The notes under the pieces: model-generated
Seen by the model: the letters and a program-made list of their open reading frames with translations, nothing else
Database searches by the model: none
What the model was told of the DNA's origin: nothing
Position numbers and translations under genes: made by a program
From: Epiperipatus broadwayi
Lineage: Eukaryota; Onychophora; Udeonychophora; Euonychophora; Peripatidae
Reading direction: 5' to 3'
Assembly: GCA_028023455.1 (NCBI GenBank)
Contig: JAQFVV010000031.1
Location: 10,344,093-10,408,092, forward strand
Length of the DNA stretch: 64,000 nt
Shown: positions 36,350 through 49,290 of the stretch, piece after piece
Layout: the number at the start of each line of letters is the position of its first letter
Position numbering within the stretch: the stretch's first letter is position 1

Positions 36350-37160
36350 TAATGTCACATGATCACCATTCTTTATGCTTACACAAACTGTTTTTCATAC
36401 AGGCAAAACTCTCCGTACAGCAGCACCACTCAGTGCAAGCCAGAGTAATCAATGGATATAGGAAGGTTTGTGTATAAAATACCTATCTAGTGCCTACTCA
36501 TCTGATATCCCCAGACTAGTTTCTAGAGCATGGCTTTCATTAGTGAGGAGATTTGGATCTGAGTGCACTGCATTTAGATCTTAGGATTTAATGCAACCCT
36601 CCAGCAGACACCTTTTACTTTTTAGCTAACCATAAAGCTTTAAGTCTAAAATAAAAACACAATTACTCAGGCTTGCACTGAGTGGTGCTACTGTATGGAG
36701 AATTTTGCCTATATGAAAAAAACAGCTTGTGTAAGTATAAAAAACAGTGATTATTGTTTAATACCAATCCTGCCAAATAGGATTATAGTGACTGTGTTTA
36801 TTAAAGAACCAAAGACATCAAAAAGTATGAATGCTGAACTGAGTTCAGATCTATAAAACTATATAAGCTAATAAGTTTGTCTTGAAAACATTATTATGTT
36901 TTCATTTTGGACTCAAAGCTTCATAGTTAGCTAAAAAAAGTGAGAAACTGGAGGGTTGCATTAGACCCTAAGATCTAGATGCAATGTTCTGCTCTCAGAT
37001 CCAAGGCTCCTCACTGATGAAAACAACAAATTAGAAACTAGTCTGAGGATATTGGATGAGTAAAGCATTAGATACGGATTTTATGCACAAACATTTCTGC
37101 ATCCATTAAATACTCTGACTTGAAATGAGTGGCACTATTATATGGAGAGTTTTGCCTCTT
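36350..37160. mobile_element. Fold-back family F, copy 6: two units in mirror orientation
   Basis: The left unit runs from attctttatgcttacacaa and aggcaaaactctccgtacag to about 36740; the right unit mirrors it, ending tatggagagttttgcctctt. Between them lies the long-form middle, inverse to copy 3 (ctgaactgagttcag, ttcatagttagctaaaa). The hammerhead-like block occurs minus near 36523-36550 and plus near 37018 (ctgatgaaaacaac...gaaac). So this is a full long-form palindrome of about 0.8 kb. Confidence 0.8.
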
Positions 37161-38126
37161 AGATTCTAAGTAATTGGTTATATTTATAAGAATAATAAAT
37201 TTTTATAGAATATATTAATGAGTAAAGTGTTAAAGAAAATCCAAATCATTGTGGTTTTATAAATGAAACAATAATTGCAAAAATATTTGCTTGGAAATTT
37301 TTGATCTTTATTTTCAGTTTTGTCTAATTTATTTAAGGGGAAATGATTTTATATTAGAAAATTAAAGATTAGATGGTGACTTATGAACAAGAATGTGAAA
37401 AGGATAAAATTAACAAATTTTATATTCTGGAGGGAAAAAGCATCTGCAAACACTATCATTTAAGATAGTGGGTATTTGAATATGTGAGCACATAATGTCA
37501 GTGATAAAGTGTAGTATGCTGTGGAGAAAGGGATATTACAATAGGAAATATTTTGTGAATGTTTTTAACTCTTTGACACATGATATGTGAATGATCTATA
37601 TTTCTAAAGTGAATGCTTAAGAAAATAATTAGTGGTAAGAGTTTTAGCATTGAACTATATATGTGAGTGTTAAATACTAATATCTGAACTTCCTTATAAT
37701 GTACTTGCTGCTAAATAATAGACAAGAATGTATTTTATTTAACATATTTTTTGGTTCCCACATCATATGCTTTTCCAATGTAAAGTTGAGTATGTGATTG
37801 TATGAAAAATTAGGATATTGGTTGATGTTTTGGACAGTGCATTGATGTTTTTCATTATAAAAGCAGAAACTTGATTTTAATAATGATTCTACTGGAATTG
37901 TAAAAGATACATTAAAAAACTTTAGAATTTGTGGATAGCAAAAAAAACAATGTTAATTATAGTTATGTTCCAAGTAGATTTGTTAACATTTATGTGGAAT
38001 GAAAAATAGTTATTGTAAATACCAAGTGAGCAAAGAAATAATATTTTAAGGGAGAGAATTATCACTAGAGCATTCATTCAAGAGATATAATTTAGTTTTG
38101 AGCAGTGGAATATGTCTTCATGATAT
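37161..38126. other. Anonymous A+T-rich stretch
   Basis: Nothing recognised. Confidence 0.5.
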
Positions 38127-38366
38127 TACAATTTATCCAAACCACTTCAAATACTTTTTAGAAAAACTCTTTATTTGTACATATATATATATGAACCTAT
38201 GTTTTGACTGACCTGCAGTCTTCTTCAGAGGAAGTTTTTTTTATTTAGAAGATCAAAATAAACTCCCTCTGAAGAAGACTGCAGGTCAGTTGAAACATAG
38301 GTGTATATATATGTACAAATAAAGAGTTTTGCTAAAAAGTGTTTGAAGCGGTTTGGATAAATTGTA
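38127..38366. mobile_element. Near-perfect 240-bp palindrome with hammerhead-like core
   Basis: The left arm tacaatttatccaaaccact is matched by the right arm end gtttggataaattgta; pairing continues through ctctttatttgtacatatat and cctatgtttt to a centre near 38238. About 105 bp per arm. The right arm carries ctgaaga (38269) then gactgcaggtcagtt then gaaac. The left arm has the same block with gaaac changed to caaaac. No clear target duplication. Confidence 0.85.
38260..38329 (+). ncRNA. Hammerhead-like motif, best stem III in the window
   Basis: Core C-T-G-A-A-G-A (38269-38275; position 7 of the hammerhead core may be any base). Hairpin ACTG/CAGT, then GAAA (38292-38295). The next helix pairs ACATA (38295-38299) with TATGT (38310-38314), ending in U, followed by A: a GUA cleavage triplet at 38313-38315. 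The outer helix is AAACTC (38260-38265) with GAGTTT (38324-38329), but it is separated from the core by an unpaired 3 x 8 nt loop. That missing proximal pairing is the main weakness. Inference only. Confidence 0.4.
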
Positions 38367-38750
38367 TTTATAGGATATTATGGCAAAAATAAAGAAAAGT
38401 GTGATTTTGGTAATCTTCATGATATTTCCAAAACTATTAACATTAATGAAGGTGATGAAATGTAAAATGTTTGGAGAGTATTTTTGATACTAAAGAATTG
38501 TGTGAAAGAAAATCCATTGTGTTTTTGTCATTTCATTTAGAGTAAGTTTGTCATTAAATAGGGGAGGAGAGGATATATTGTTTTTCTAGAGATGTGGATT
38601 AAAGATAGTACATAAGTAGAGTTGAAAGCAGTTGCTCTTAAGTACCTGGCAATGGACCATGTTTTCCTGAGTTATCTAGTATTGTCTACTATCACATTAA
38701 AAAGAATAATAACTGCTGAAGTAGTTATTCTTATCAATTTTATTTTATAA
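38367..38750. other. Anonymous stretch
   Basis: Nothing recognised. Confidence 0.5.
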
Positions 38751-38762
38751 ATATATCATATA

Positions 38763-38797
<35 letters not shown>

Positions 38798-38870
38798 AGT
38801 GAAATAATGCTTAAAGCTAAATGGTGGTTACTGGTTTCTAATGTTTATATATATATATATATATATATTT
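38751..38870. repeat. TA microsatellites
   Basis: Two TA arrays (about 38757-38797 and 38846-38869) separated by a short unique piece with aatgcttaaagctaaatggt, which resembles sequence just left of the 6.0-kb palindrome. Confidence 0.9.
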
Positions 38871-39780
38871 GGAGAGGAGGGGAGAGAGAGAGAGAAAGAG
38901 AAAATACCACTCAGAATATTTAAAAAAAAATTTTTAAATGAATTGCTAGGTACTTTCAATGGAACTATAGCCATATGTTTAAAAATTAATTTACCTTATA
39001 TCAAAATAAATTATCTCTATAAATTACTTTGAACTTACTTTTTAGAAAATTAAATTACTTTTAATTAGAAAAATATTTTTTTATTACAATATTAATAATT
39101 AAACTTTTCTCTATTAATATGTAGAAAAAAATAGCCATATAGATATATCTATTTGATGTACAAGTTATATTGATTTGCGTAATGCTTATAATGACCTAAA
39201 AATTGTAATCGATAAATTCTTGAATTTAGCAGGTATAAGAATATATTAAATGAAGAGAATAATAATTTTTGCAATAAAAATAATTTATCAAAATGACATC
39301 AGTTATTAATCATATATATTGTAAGAATATTTTAATCACAAAATTAATAGTCCCCAACTCTAAATTCTAATAAAATTTATTGACTTATCCATAAAGCAAA
39401 TATCATTAATTATTACTGTTATTATTGTTGCAAATAAAATGATTGAAAGTAATATTAATATTATTGATTCTTTTACTTAGTGAAGCAAATTATTAAAATT
39501 ATCCAAGATGTCTTCCCATGCAGGTTTTATAAATACACAGCCACTTAAAAAGTTGTATGAACCAAATTTTGCTTTATTATGATTAAACTTTTGTTGAAAA
39601 AGATACACACATATGTAAAGTTAAGTTTAAAAAAATAATATGCAGAATAAAAAGATACAACATTAACTACAGCAGGAATAAAATATTTAAAAATATTATT
39701 GGGTTTAGTAGTAACTTTTTTATTTTAGTTATACAATTTAAAATTTTTATAGATAAACACCTCCACACTTTCCCAATTCT
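38871..39780. other. Anonymous A+T-rich stretch
   Basis: A 63-codon plus-strand frame starts inside the TA array and is not credible. Nothing else. Confidence 0.5.
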
Positions 39781-39883
39781 TTTCAAATTCATATAAATAA
39801 AGATATAATAAAAGACAAATAACCCCAAGATGTATTTCATGCTAAACCAGCATTCATCAATTGGCCAGGTCACTATCTTTCAT

Positions 39884-39940
<57 letters not shown>
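39781..39940 (-). mobile_element. Fragment of the tRNA-like fold-back family with conserved hammerhead hairpin, plus (CA)n(TA)n
   Basis: On the minus strand: TTGATGA (39860-39854), ATGCTGGTTTAGCAT (39853-39839), GAAA (39838-39835). In the 51.8-kb copy the hairpin is GTGCT/AGCAC; here it is ATGCT/AGCAT, a compensated G-C to A-T change at the outer pair. The first core base is T instead of C. Only the part around the core survives; a (CA)n(TA)n array (about 39884-39940) occupies the other side. Confidence 0.6.
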
Positions 39941-39946
<6 letters not shown>

Positions 39947-42900
39947 GCAATGTATTTATCTAGAGTAAATGGTAAATGAAAATATGACAATTTAAAATGT
40001 ACTTAATAAAAATATAAAGTTTCCAGCATAATATTCAAATACATGTGAATATGCACAAATGTTTATTGGTTGAAGGTATTTAAAATTAAAAAGTATAACT
40101 ATAAAACGTTTTAATAATTTATTATTAGAGTAATAATAATTAAATTTATTATTGAGTAAGATGTGAACTTTAAAGAAAACAAAATAAAATGAAAATAAAA
40201 AAAATATTTAATTTAATGTTTTAATAGTGTAATAACATGTATTTGTTTTAATTGTTAATTATTTTAATCTGGCATTTAATATTTTGAAAGAATATTTTTC
40301 TAAATTTTTAAAAAAATAAAATCATCACAAATTTTAATGATATAGATTTAGAAAATTTCCAAAATATTATCTGTTTCCCACTATTTTTAAGCAACAGTGA
40401 CAAATTTCCCATACAAATCCCCAAAAATGAAGGATTTTGGATAAAATTTATGATCTCATTAATCATGTGGCAGAAACATAATACATCTATGTGTTAAAAA
40501 TGTTTAGTCTTTTACTAAATTATGTCAGAAGGAGTGCATAGAATTTAAATTCAAAATTAGTCATTTTGGTATCCTGCATTAAAATGATGTCCAAGTAGAC
40601 AACCAACTAAATATTTGTCTCTTTAATGGCAAATGTTCCTCTACATTGTCCTGAATGGAGAAACTAAATGTCTAATAATGTATATCATTTAATAATGAAT
40701 TTAAAAAAATGGAAGCCAAATAATTGAACTTTATCTATGAAAACTTTTAAGAGTGTTTCATAGAATGCTATATTTTATATGAACTGCCTTATTTATTCAT
40801 ATCTTCTTCAAAGAAATTACTTGTCTGAATTTATATTTGATATATCAAAATAAAGCTTTAGATGAGTATTATAAAACTAATGTGAATTAATAGATTAATT
40901 AATTGCTTTAGGATTATATTTATCAAAAAACTATTTAAAGTTTTGGATATTAGTTTAAAAGTAATGCTTCCAGTGGATAAAATATTACTTAATACTACAA
41001 CAATCACAGATTTATATTCATCAATATTTCATCTTCAGAAATATACTTAGGGATTGTAAAATCAATGAAAACTATGCCACAAAAGATTAATTGTTGCATT
41101 TACTGTCTATGAAATATAAAACAAATAAGTATAAGCTCAACAAATATGGTTTGGGAACTGATCATTTGTAAACTTGTACTTATAAACTCAGACTTCATTC
41201 TTAAACATTTTCTATAAGGATTAAATGTTACTAAACTTATCCATTAAGATGCTTTAATCTTCAAAGGCCAATAATTTTAAAAATTGTGAATACATAAAGG
41301 ATTGCACCTGGATAATTATTTTTTGAATGCTTTTAAAGACTAAGAATTATAATTTTAAAAATATAATATAGTTATTGAATTTGTTTAATTTTATAATATT
41401 TAAACATTTATTGTCCTATAAAAATTCTCAAAAAAGAAGTGTATGATAAAGAAAATACAAATAGCATATTACATTTATGAATGTATTTTAGTATAAATGG
41501 GGTTAGTATTTGTACTTTGGAGATCAGTTATGACTAAATTTTAAATGAAGTTAATTAAAAATCATTTATGACCAAAATAATATTTGATATTTTATGTGTT
41601 TTATTTATCTTTTGATGTAATCTCATGTTTTTAGATAATAAAGATATCTAGGCTATATGTTTGAATCCTTATTAAGATTACCTTTCTTATTTTTTATATG
41701 TAAAAAGGTATTTATACAAGTCTATAAAAATCAAATATATATGATGTTTGATTATACTTGTGGCATTGATAACCATATAAATATTATTGTTTAGTTAAGG
41801 CAAGATTCTAACAACACCTTATTATAATTTTAATCACAATAAAAGCTTGATAAGCATACTTGGTAATGCCACCAGCACTTGGGAAAATCAAGTCAAGTTT
41901 ACATCATATTTTTATAAGAATAAGATATATGTGGGTTAATACTCTGTTCTTTTAGAAAAGAACTTAATTTATGAGCCTGATACCTATAAGAAAAGGTTAC
42001 TATTACTTTAATTAAGAATACAATAAAACCTCATATTTTTCTTATTGTTAATAATTAAGTCTTTAAGTTAAATATGACCCAACCTTCTCCGATGGAATGT
42101 TCTTGTCATAGCATCAAGTTCCTATATATCACAGAGATAGTTATTACTAAAGTAGTCAGTACTAGTTAAATATATAATTGCATTATTATTTATCATCTTT
42201 TAGTGAACTTATTATCACTATTATTTCACTTATATTTTTTTAAAATGTTTATGTCATTTTATCATTAATAAAATTATTTTTTATATTTGTTAATTATCCA
42301 ATTCTTTTTTTCTTAATTAGTTAAGATTCATTAATTATATGTTGTAACTAAATAAAGCGGGGTTACGTAATCCTATAATTTATTATATATTGCTTTAAAA
42401 AAATATTCATTTTATTACTTGCACCATTTCTATCATAACATTTTGAGCAGATACAATAAAATCCCTTTGCTATTTGGCCATATCAATAATAAAAAATCAT
42501 TTTTAATAATTTTTGAGGTTAATGATAATGTTATTAAAATCACGAGATAATTGTTCACTTTAATTAATGCAACATAAGAATCTATAAGTTACTTGTTAGC
42601 CTTGTTAAAATATATAGGTATTGAGAATTGATTTATTAATATTTAACTTAAACTTTATATGTAGCAGAGGAAAATCAACTTTGAGATATTAATGATTCTA
42701 TCAATGTATTTTCTTATTGTTAAAAAGTCTTATATTGTAACAAATCCAGAAGGAAATTTCTTTTATCTTGTATCTTACTCTATATCTTACTCTGGATAAT
42801 ATATAATTTTATTTCTATGTAAAAAAAAAAATTTTATCCTATTAATGTAATAAGTTTTAATTGTATTAGTTACAGTATACAGTATATGACAAATAAAATG

Positions 42901-42989
42901 TGACAGAAATGCAAATTCATAGCAAGTATCTGGATTTATTCTTAAATTTCTAGATACAAAGATGTATTAAATGTTGTTTATTTTTATTT
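39941..42989. other. Anonymous A+T-rich stretch, 3 kb
   Basis: The longest interval in which I recognise nothing: no open frame of note, no inverted repeat, no similarity to other parts of the window. Confidence 0.5.
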
Positions 42990-43319
42990 TATGCACATGT
43001 ATATGGAACATACATCATTGAAAGAATTAAAAGATTTGAGAGGAATTGTGCTGGACATATAGCTAAAAGAGATAATAATAGATGGACAATTGAAATCTTA
43101 AACTGGATTCCAAGAGATTGTAAAAGATCCAGAAAGAGACCATATGGGAGATGGATGAATGAAATAAGAAAGCATGCAGGGGTGATTTGGAGAAGAGAGG
43201 CTAGAGATCAGAGAAGATGGATTGAACTTGGAGAAAAAACATTCTGCAGTGGATTGATAATGATTGACAATGGTGATGATTATGATGATATGGAGTATTT
43301 TTCACTTTCCTTTATTTAA
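42990..43319 (+). pseudogene. RTE-like LINE, C-terminal end of ORF2
   Basis: The frame is open without a start codon. It reads GTYIIERIKRFERNCAGHIA from 43005, then RDNNRWTIEILNWIPRDC, KRPYGRWMNEIRKHAGVIW and REARDQRRWIELGEKTF, closing at TAA 43317-43319. The series 'GH..R....W....L.W.P......R.GR....W..E....AG..W...A.DR..W' is the standard C-terminus of many LINE reverse transcriptase proteins, RTE and relatives in particular. It is 5'-truncated: RT and endonuclease are gone. A GATGAT-rich tail (about 43272-43290) suggests the native 3' end is near. It differs from the 29-31 kb LINE, so it is a second family. Confidence 0.85.
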
Positions 43320-44200
43320 AACATATTTTTGTTGTAAAATATTTCAATTTCTTCATTTTATTTAATATATACTTTTAATTGAAAATTCAAAAATAAATTA
43401 AAAAAACTATAAATTCAAAAATAAATGAAAACATTATAAATTTAAAAATAAATGTAGTTAATTCTTAATGATTTGCATAATTGGCATTGTTTTGATAAAT
43501 AAATTAGTTTTTTGGCAAAATGTATTATTTTTTAAAATTTTATTTAATACATTCTTACATATCCATAAATTCAATAATAAATGCGGTCATTTTAATTTCT
43601 ATCAATTAATTAATTTTTTTTTTTTACTCAATATTAGGTACTAGGTAACAGTATCAAGCACTGGGGCTATATATATATACGTGTGTTTGCGATTGTGTAT
43701 GTGCATGCATATATTGATCAAATTCAATTAAAAATATACATTTTCTCTTTTATTTTATAATATATCAATGTTGTTATTAAATAAATATTTGAAAACATAT
43801 TATTTGATAATCTAATTAATATTCATTTTGTTAGAAAAGAAAAACCTAAATTAATATCTTCTATCGAAGACTTGGATTTAAAATCCCCCCCCCCCAAAAA
43901 TAATAATAAACTATTGTGAATAATGATCAATAAGAACTATTATATGCAATTTTCATCTAAATATTTAAAATCATTTATTTCTACTTCTAACTTGTTCTAG
44001 TACACACTGATCATGATTAATTTTCTAATAGGTTGACATGTTTTACTATTGGTATTGGTGGCAGTTTTTGTCCGTTTTCAACCTCTGTTCTTAATATAGA
44101 ATCTTTATTCTATACTAAAACTCAATAAATTGGTCTTGATTTCTTAAAAAATTAAATTTACATATGAAAAACATTCTAAACAGTCAGCAATCAAACACTA
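43320..44200. other. Anonymous A+T-rich stretch
   Basis: A C run near 43886 and a TA run near 43669. No gene signal. Confidence 0.5.
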
Positions 44201-44201
44201 C

Positions 44202-44431
44202 CCATGTGCTGTACTGTCATGTTAAATCAATGATGTTTTGTTGAATATGAAGAATCTCTTAATCTAAGCCACATGATAGAGACTTTGAAAAGAAAAGAGT
44301 CGCCATCTTATTTTTTTATTTAAATGCACTTATATAGGCCAATCAGAAATATCTCCAATTGGAAGAAAGTATATTAGTTTCCTTATATTCAACAAAACAA
44401 CATTGGTTTAATATAACAGTACAGCACATGT
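44202..44431. mobile_element. Palindromic MITE-like element
   Basis: The left arm ccatgtgctgtactgtcatg...gttttgttgaatatgaag (44202-44252) is the inverse of the right arm (44380-44431: ccttatattcaacaaaac...acagtacagcacatg). The 127-bp spacer includes gagtcgccatctta. Seen once in this window, no obvious target duplication, no hammerhead-like block. Confidence 0.8.
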
Positions 44432-45675
44432 ATAGCAGTTAACTACCATCTAGTTAGAATTATAATTTGAAACTGCACTAGTAAATATCTTAGTTAATTA
44501 AATGAAAAAACATGCTAAAAATCACATTTAAAGTTTGTAAATATTAAATAAATAAATACATAATGAGAACAAAGGACTTTTCCATTTCTGTGTGAAATCT
44601 TTCTTGACTAAAATTTATTTTTAAAATGGGAATGAAAAATCTGTAGCATCGATTAATCTGTAAAATTTTGTTATAAAATATTAAAACTGCTTTTATAATT
44701 TTCAGAATGTCTTAAAGGATCTTATCACCATGTTGGTAAGCTCTCAGCCATCGATTCTATAAGATTTGCATTATACTGGCTGTGATTTTTTTTTATTAAC
44801 ATTATGATCAAATTTATTATTTTTTATTTTTAAAAATAAAATATATACAAATAAAATCAAAGTGTATGTATGTATTCTTTTGCTTTTAAATAATTACTGT
44901 GTAAAAATAATCAGAAATATTTAATAAACTATTCAAAAAGTCATGTTTTTATCTTGCAAATACAAGAACAAAGGATCAAAACATCAAATATGTAGAGATT
45001 GGACTAAATACACTTTGATTTTTACTGATTATTGAACATAATAACCTCTTCAGATTTTTTTTAAATTAATAAGTCAATAGTTATGTTTGTAGTTTTGCTG
45101 TATTAAAAATATCTATGGAAGTATCACTATAGATAGCCTGACAATTTTACTTTCACTCTTAGCCTGATGTGATTAATCTTGATTGTATACTATCCTATGT
45201 AGAGAGCTTTCTAATAAAACAATTACAAAACTCCACACAAATATTTCCATATATATACACATAAAACAAAGTTGAAATAATCTTAACAATAATTAGACAG
45301 ATAAATCTTATTTTTCCATTAATGCCTGACTAGTCATTTTAACTAGTAATTTTAATATGCCCATTCAATCTTTCTTGAGAAGTATTTTTATCAAACTATT
45401 CTGAGTTCATAAAAGATTCTTCTTCACTAACTTTCTTCTTCTTACACTAAAAACATTATAGTCTAAATGATTTTTTTCTATTTCCCTGACATTCATTTTA
45501 TAACCCCTACCTTAGTATGTATGTTTCATGGGCAATCAATCATTAGCTATTAAAATAAGAGCATTGAAATTTAGTCTGTAAATACATTTAACATTACACT
45601 TACATGGTTTTTACAATACATTATCAACTAAATTAATAAAATATTTGTACACTATCTTTTTTAAAAACAGTAACC
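44432..45675. other. Anonymous A+T-rich stretch
   Basis: Nothing recognised. Confidence 0.5.
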
Positions 45676-45852
45676 AATTTCTTCATATAGTACTCCCACT
45701 TAGTGCAAACTATGGTATCAAAAAGATGCTAGCAAGTTGAGCATTTTAATCTCTATGGTGTGCCTTCTCATCCAATATTGCCACATTACTTTCTAGATTG
45801 TGGCTTTTATCAGTGAGGGGTCTTGGATCTGAGAGAAGTGCACTTGGATTTA
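45676..45852. mobile_element. Fold-back family F, copy 7 (one arm)
   Basis: It contains tagtactcccacttagtgca, then ttctcatccaatattgccac, ttctagattgtggcttttat, cagtgaggggtcttggatct. This is a single arm with the inverse hammerhead-like block; the second arm is missing. More diverged than the other copies. Confidence 0.7.
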
Positions 45853-45972
45853 CTGCAACCATTTTTCTTCAATTAAAAATATCTTCCCCCATAACATCAT
45901 CTATTGGTAGATTATAACATTCACACAATAATATAAATAGATGCAACAGATATGGGTTAAATTACATTTTCA

Positions 45973-45975
<3 letters not shown>

Positions 45976-46031
<56 letters not shown>
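45976..46031. repeat. (AT)n microsatellite
   Basis: About 28 uninterrupted AT steps. Confidence 0.95.
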
Positions 46032-46033
<2 letters not shown>

Positions 46034-46130
46034 GAATTTATTTATCAATGAAAATATTAGAATTAATTTATATACACTGTAATGGTCAGCTTATATAAGT
46101 TTAATATAATTTAAATTTATAGTAGTTTTT

Positions 46131-47383
46131 TGTTCTATTGTGTCAGCCACTTGATGGCATTGATGCTAAGCAAAAACACATAGAGATAACATTCCCAGGC
46201 CAGTGATTCTATAGAACTATTGACTTTATTTTTGGAATAAGAAATAAAAGTAAATTATATTACAATTTGTACAAAATTAAAAAATTCAAAAAAAATATAA
46301 AAATGTAAACCGACTTTTTGGACTTTTTTGGACAGTAATTAATCAGAGACTGGCTTTCATGTGTGTGTGTCAACAAAAAATTACGTTACTTTCTAATAGC
46401 AAATAATAGTATATTAGAGACTATTTTGGATGGTAATTAATCAGAGACTGGTTTTATTGGATAAATTATATTACAACTTCCACAAAATTTAAAAATTCAA
46501 ACAAATTTTGGTTTAAAATTAAAGATGACTTTGATTTGGGACAGTAATTAATCAGTGAGTGGCATTATTTTTTTTGTATGTGTGTATATAAAAAGTTATG
46601 TTACTTTTTAATAACAAATAATAATATCGGAGACTTTTTTGGACAGTAATTAATTAGAGACTAGCTTCTTTGGATGTGTGTATGTGTGGATAAGAAAAGT
46701 TACAGTACTTTTCTAATAAAAAATAAAACTAAATTTTACCCTCTTTCTTACAGTAATTAGTCAGATGCTGTATTTTGAGAAAAGAGAAAATTAGATTTGA
46801 ATTTACTCACTAAAGTTAATAATTATAACAAAATTTAAAATGAAAGCTGACTCTGATGATGTCTGGCAATTGCCAATTTTTATCGAAGAAGCCATCTTAC
46901 TTGTCTTGAACAATTTCTTGCATATATGTTACTTTCATTGGGATCTTCAAAATAAGGCTGTGCTGCAGCCTAAAATCCAATTTCTGAGAGTTACAGTCCT
47001 AATGGAACAGTGACAACATGATTAAAACAGTTACAAAGTACCAGTAAGTCAATTCACATGAAAAAAAGATGTTGAACCTGAAAAGTTCAATTACTTAGAC
47101 TCAATGCAGCAACACACCCTCACTCAATACTGTAGCAAAAATAAACAACCCAGCATTATGACAAAGTGTGTAACACAAGCAACCATGGCAGCCAATGAAG
47201 AACATTTTTCTGTGCTTTTAGCATAGAAAGAAACCACAGTGGTAGCAGGCAGCTGAGTAAATGAACTTTTTCTGTGTTTTATCAAAGAAAGAATGCTATC
47301 AGCTTGGCTGTGGTCATGGAAATGGCATATTTCTAGCAATTTACCTAGAAATAGCACAATCAAGTGGCTGACATGATAGAACA
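46131..47383. mobile_element. Inverted-repeat-bounded element M
   Basis: The left end gttctattgtgtcagccact-tgat (46132-46155) is matched in inverse by the right end atcaagtggctgacatga-tagaac (47359-47382), about 24 bp with two mismatches. The interior has a five-fold degenerate array (46321-46790) and then unique sequence. No transposase frame; a 79-codon minus-strand frame near the right end overlaps the inverted repeat and has no motif. No certain target duplication. Likely a non-autonomous DNA transposon, of which only this copy is present here. Confidence 0.6.
46321..46790. repeat. Degenerate array of about 105-bp units, five copies
   Basis: acagtaattaatcagagact or a close variant occurs at about 46332, 46430, 46541, 46643 and 46750, spacings 98, 109-111, 102 and 107. 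Other shared pieces are gtgtgtgt, aaaagttacgttactttt and aataacaaataataatat. Units are heavily diverged and irregular, as in an old satellite seed trapped inside element M. Confidence 0.75.
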
Positions 47384-49290
47384 GAACACTACCAAATTTA
47401 TTTTAATCTGGGTATCATTTGAAAGTAAACATCAGAAATATGCAGGTACATATTCATTATTTATATACTTTAATAAAATTCAAATATTTTTTAATATGTG
47501 ATGATGATAATGACTATTACACAACACAAATTGAATATCTGGTTTAAATCATGTAGAATATGAGCTACTCCTGATAACATGGATATGAAATTAATATTTG
47601 GACTAGACAATATTACATATACATTATTTAAACAAATAAAATAATTTTTAATATTTTTTATTAATCATTCATTAGACAGGAGATTATTCAGTTAATGAAT
47701 AATACTTCTGTAATATAATTTTCATTACACCCCTCTCATGTAAGGCAGGGATTGATTTCTATCCGTTATGGAAAGGTTTAATTATAAACATATGATAAAA
47801 GACATATGAAAAAGATGTATGAGCCCCAATATGCACATTTTGCATTGAACTACCATGCATGTTGGCCCATACCACAGTCTCTTACACATATCTTTATTAT
47901 TGTTCAGTATATATAGATATCCAATTGCTACATTTTAATTAATAAGTATCGAACTTATCATTCTCACAACTTTGACACAAATTGCTTGATGGAAGTATAG
48001 CAATATTTTTTATTGATCATTCATTAGACTATAGATTATTCACTTAATGAATAATATTTCTGTAATGTAATTTTTATTACACCACTCTCACACAAGGAAG
48101 GGAGTAGTTTCTATCCACTTTTAACCCTTTGTGGAGGGATACATTCATAAACATATAACCAAAAACATGTGAAAAAAAGACTTATTTACAAAGTATCAAA
48201 ATTATCAGACAAGATATAATGTTCTTTTACCCTAAGCATGCTTCTATTACAGACTATATTATAAGAATTTATGACATTTTAAAAATAATTTGACTAATAG
48301 TAATGATTGTGTTAATATGCCATTTCTTCACTATCTTTTAATTTTTAGTTTGCATGCTGGAAGACAAATATGAAATAATCATAGTTACTTGTAAAATGTC
48401 CCAAATTTATTTTGATTAATTTTCAAACATTAATCTTTCAATTACATTTTATAACATTAATTTGTTTATAATATCAATCACACTTGCCCTTCAGTAAATC
48501 CCTGGTTTTTAATATACCCTGGATATAATCTTATGCATGATTGATGCTCACAAATACAATACATTTATTCCTATCATTAGCTTCATAGTAAATTTAATAT
48601 GGAATTATTTATAAACAATACACCTTCCTTACAAAAATAATTCTAAAGAGTGATTATTTTAAGTCCAGATGGTCCTTACTTTTTTTTTGTAATGAATGCC
48701 ATTATATTTGTGCTTACGATATTTGTGTCTTTTTAGTTAAGTACATGTCCAGTTTCAAAACAATTGTCTCTCACCAAAGTTTACAAATTTCCCATTTAAT
48801 ATTAGATAATTTCTTCATCTAATTCGTGCAATCTTCATTTACTAAAAAGTAATTTACAGTTACAGATATCTAAATGAATAGGTGTCATTAACTGCAGTCT
48901 AAGTTCACATTGAGTTGATTCTTAGCTCCATCTGCCTTCAGCTGCCAAGTGTGGTCTTAATGAAGAATTTACAGTTTCTGGGAATAAAAGTCATAATTTA
49001 GTTTTGTCTGTACAGCTATATAAAAAAAAATTATTCATATCAATCATGGTGTATTTTGATCTTAAACTCAGACATAAAAAGTGAGTAAACTCATTGCATT
49101 GTATGTCGATGAGAAGTAGAAGCACATCTATGATTGGTTATCACATAATTAATTACATAGTAATTAACAGTTGCACTCAGAAATAATGAAACGATATTTA
49201 ATGCAATAAAATTTCAATATCAAAGCCATTAATGAAACGAACAATTAGTATGCATATAATTTACTGTCATTCTTTTAACTTTATATATAT
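47384..49290. other. Anonymous stretch apart from one duplication
   Basis: Outside the duplication at 47650-48180 I see no gene or element. Confidence 0.5.
47650..48180. repeat. Direct duplication of about 175 bp, 351 bp apart
   Basis: Unit 1 (about 47650-47825) and unit 2 (about 48001-48180) share attttttatt, atcattcattagac, ttaatgaataatayttctgt, tttctatcc and cataaacatat in the same order. Similarity is roughly 75-80% by eye. Confidence 0.75.

Noticed and set aside
43886-43895. C run as a possible structured element
   Set aside because: A single homopolymer run without a partner; likely slippage.
47124-47363. 79-codon minus-strand frame near the right end of element M
   Set aside because: It overlaps the terminal inverted repeat and has no recognisable domain.
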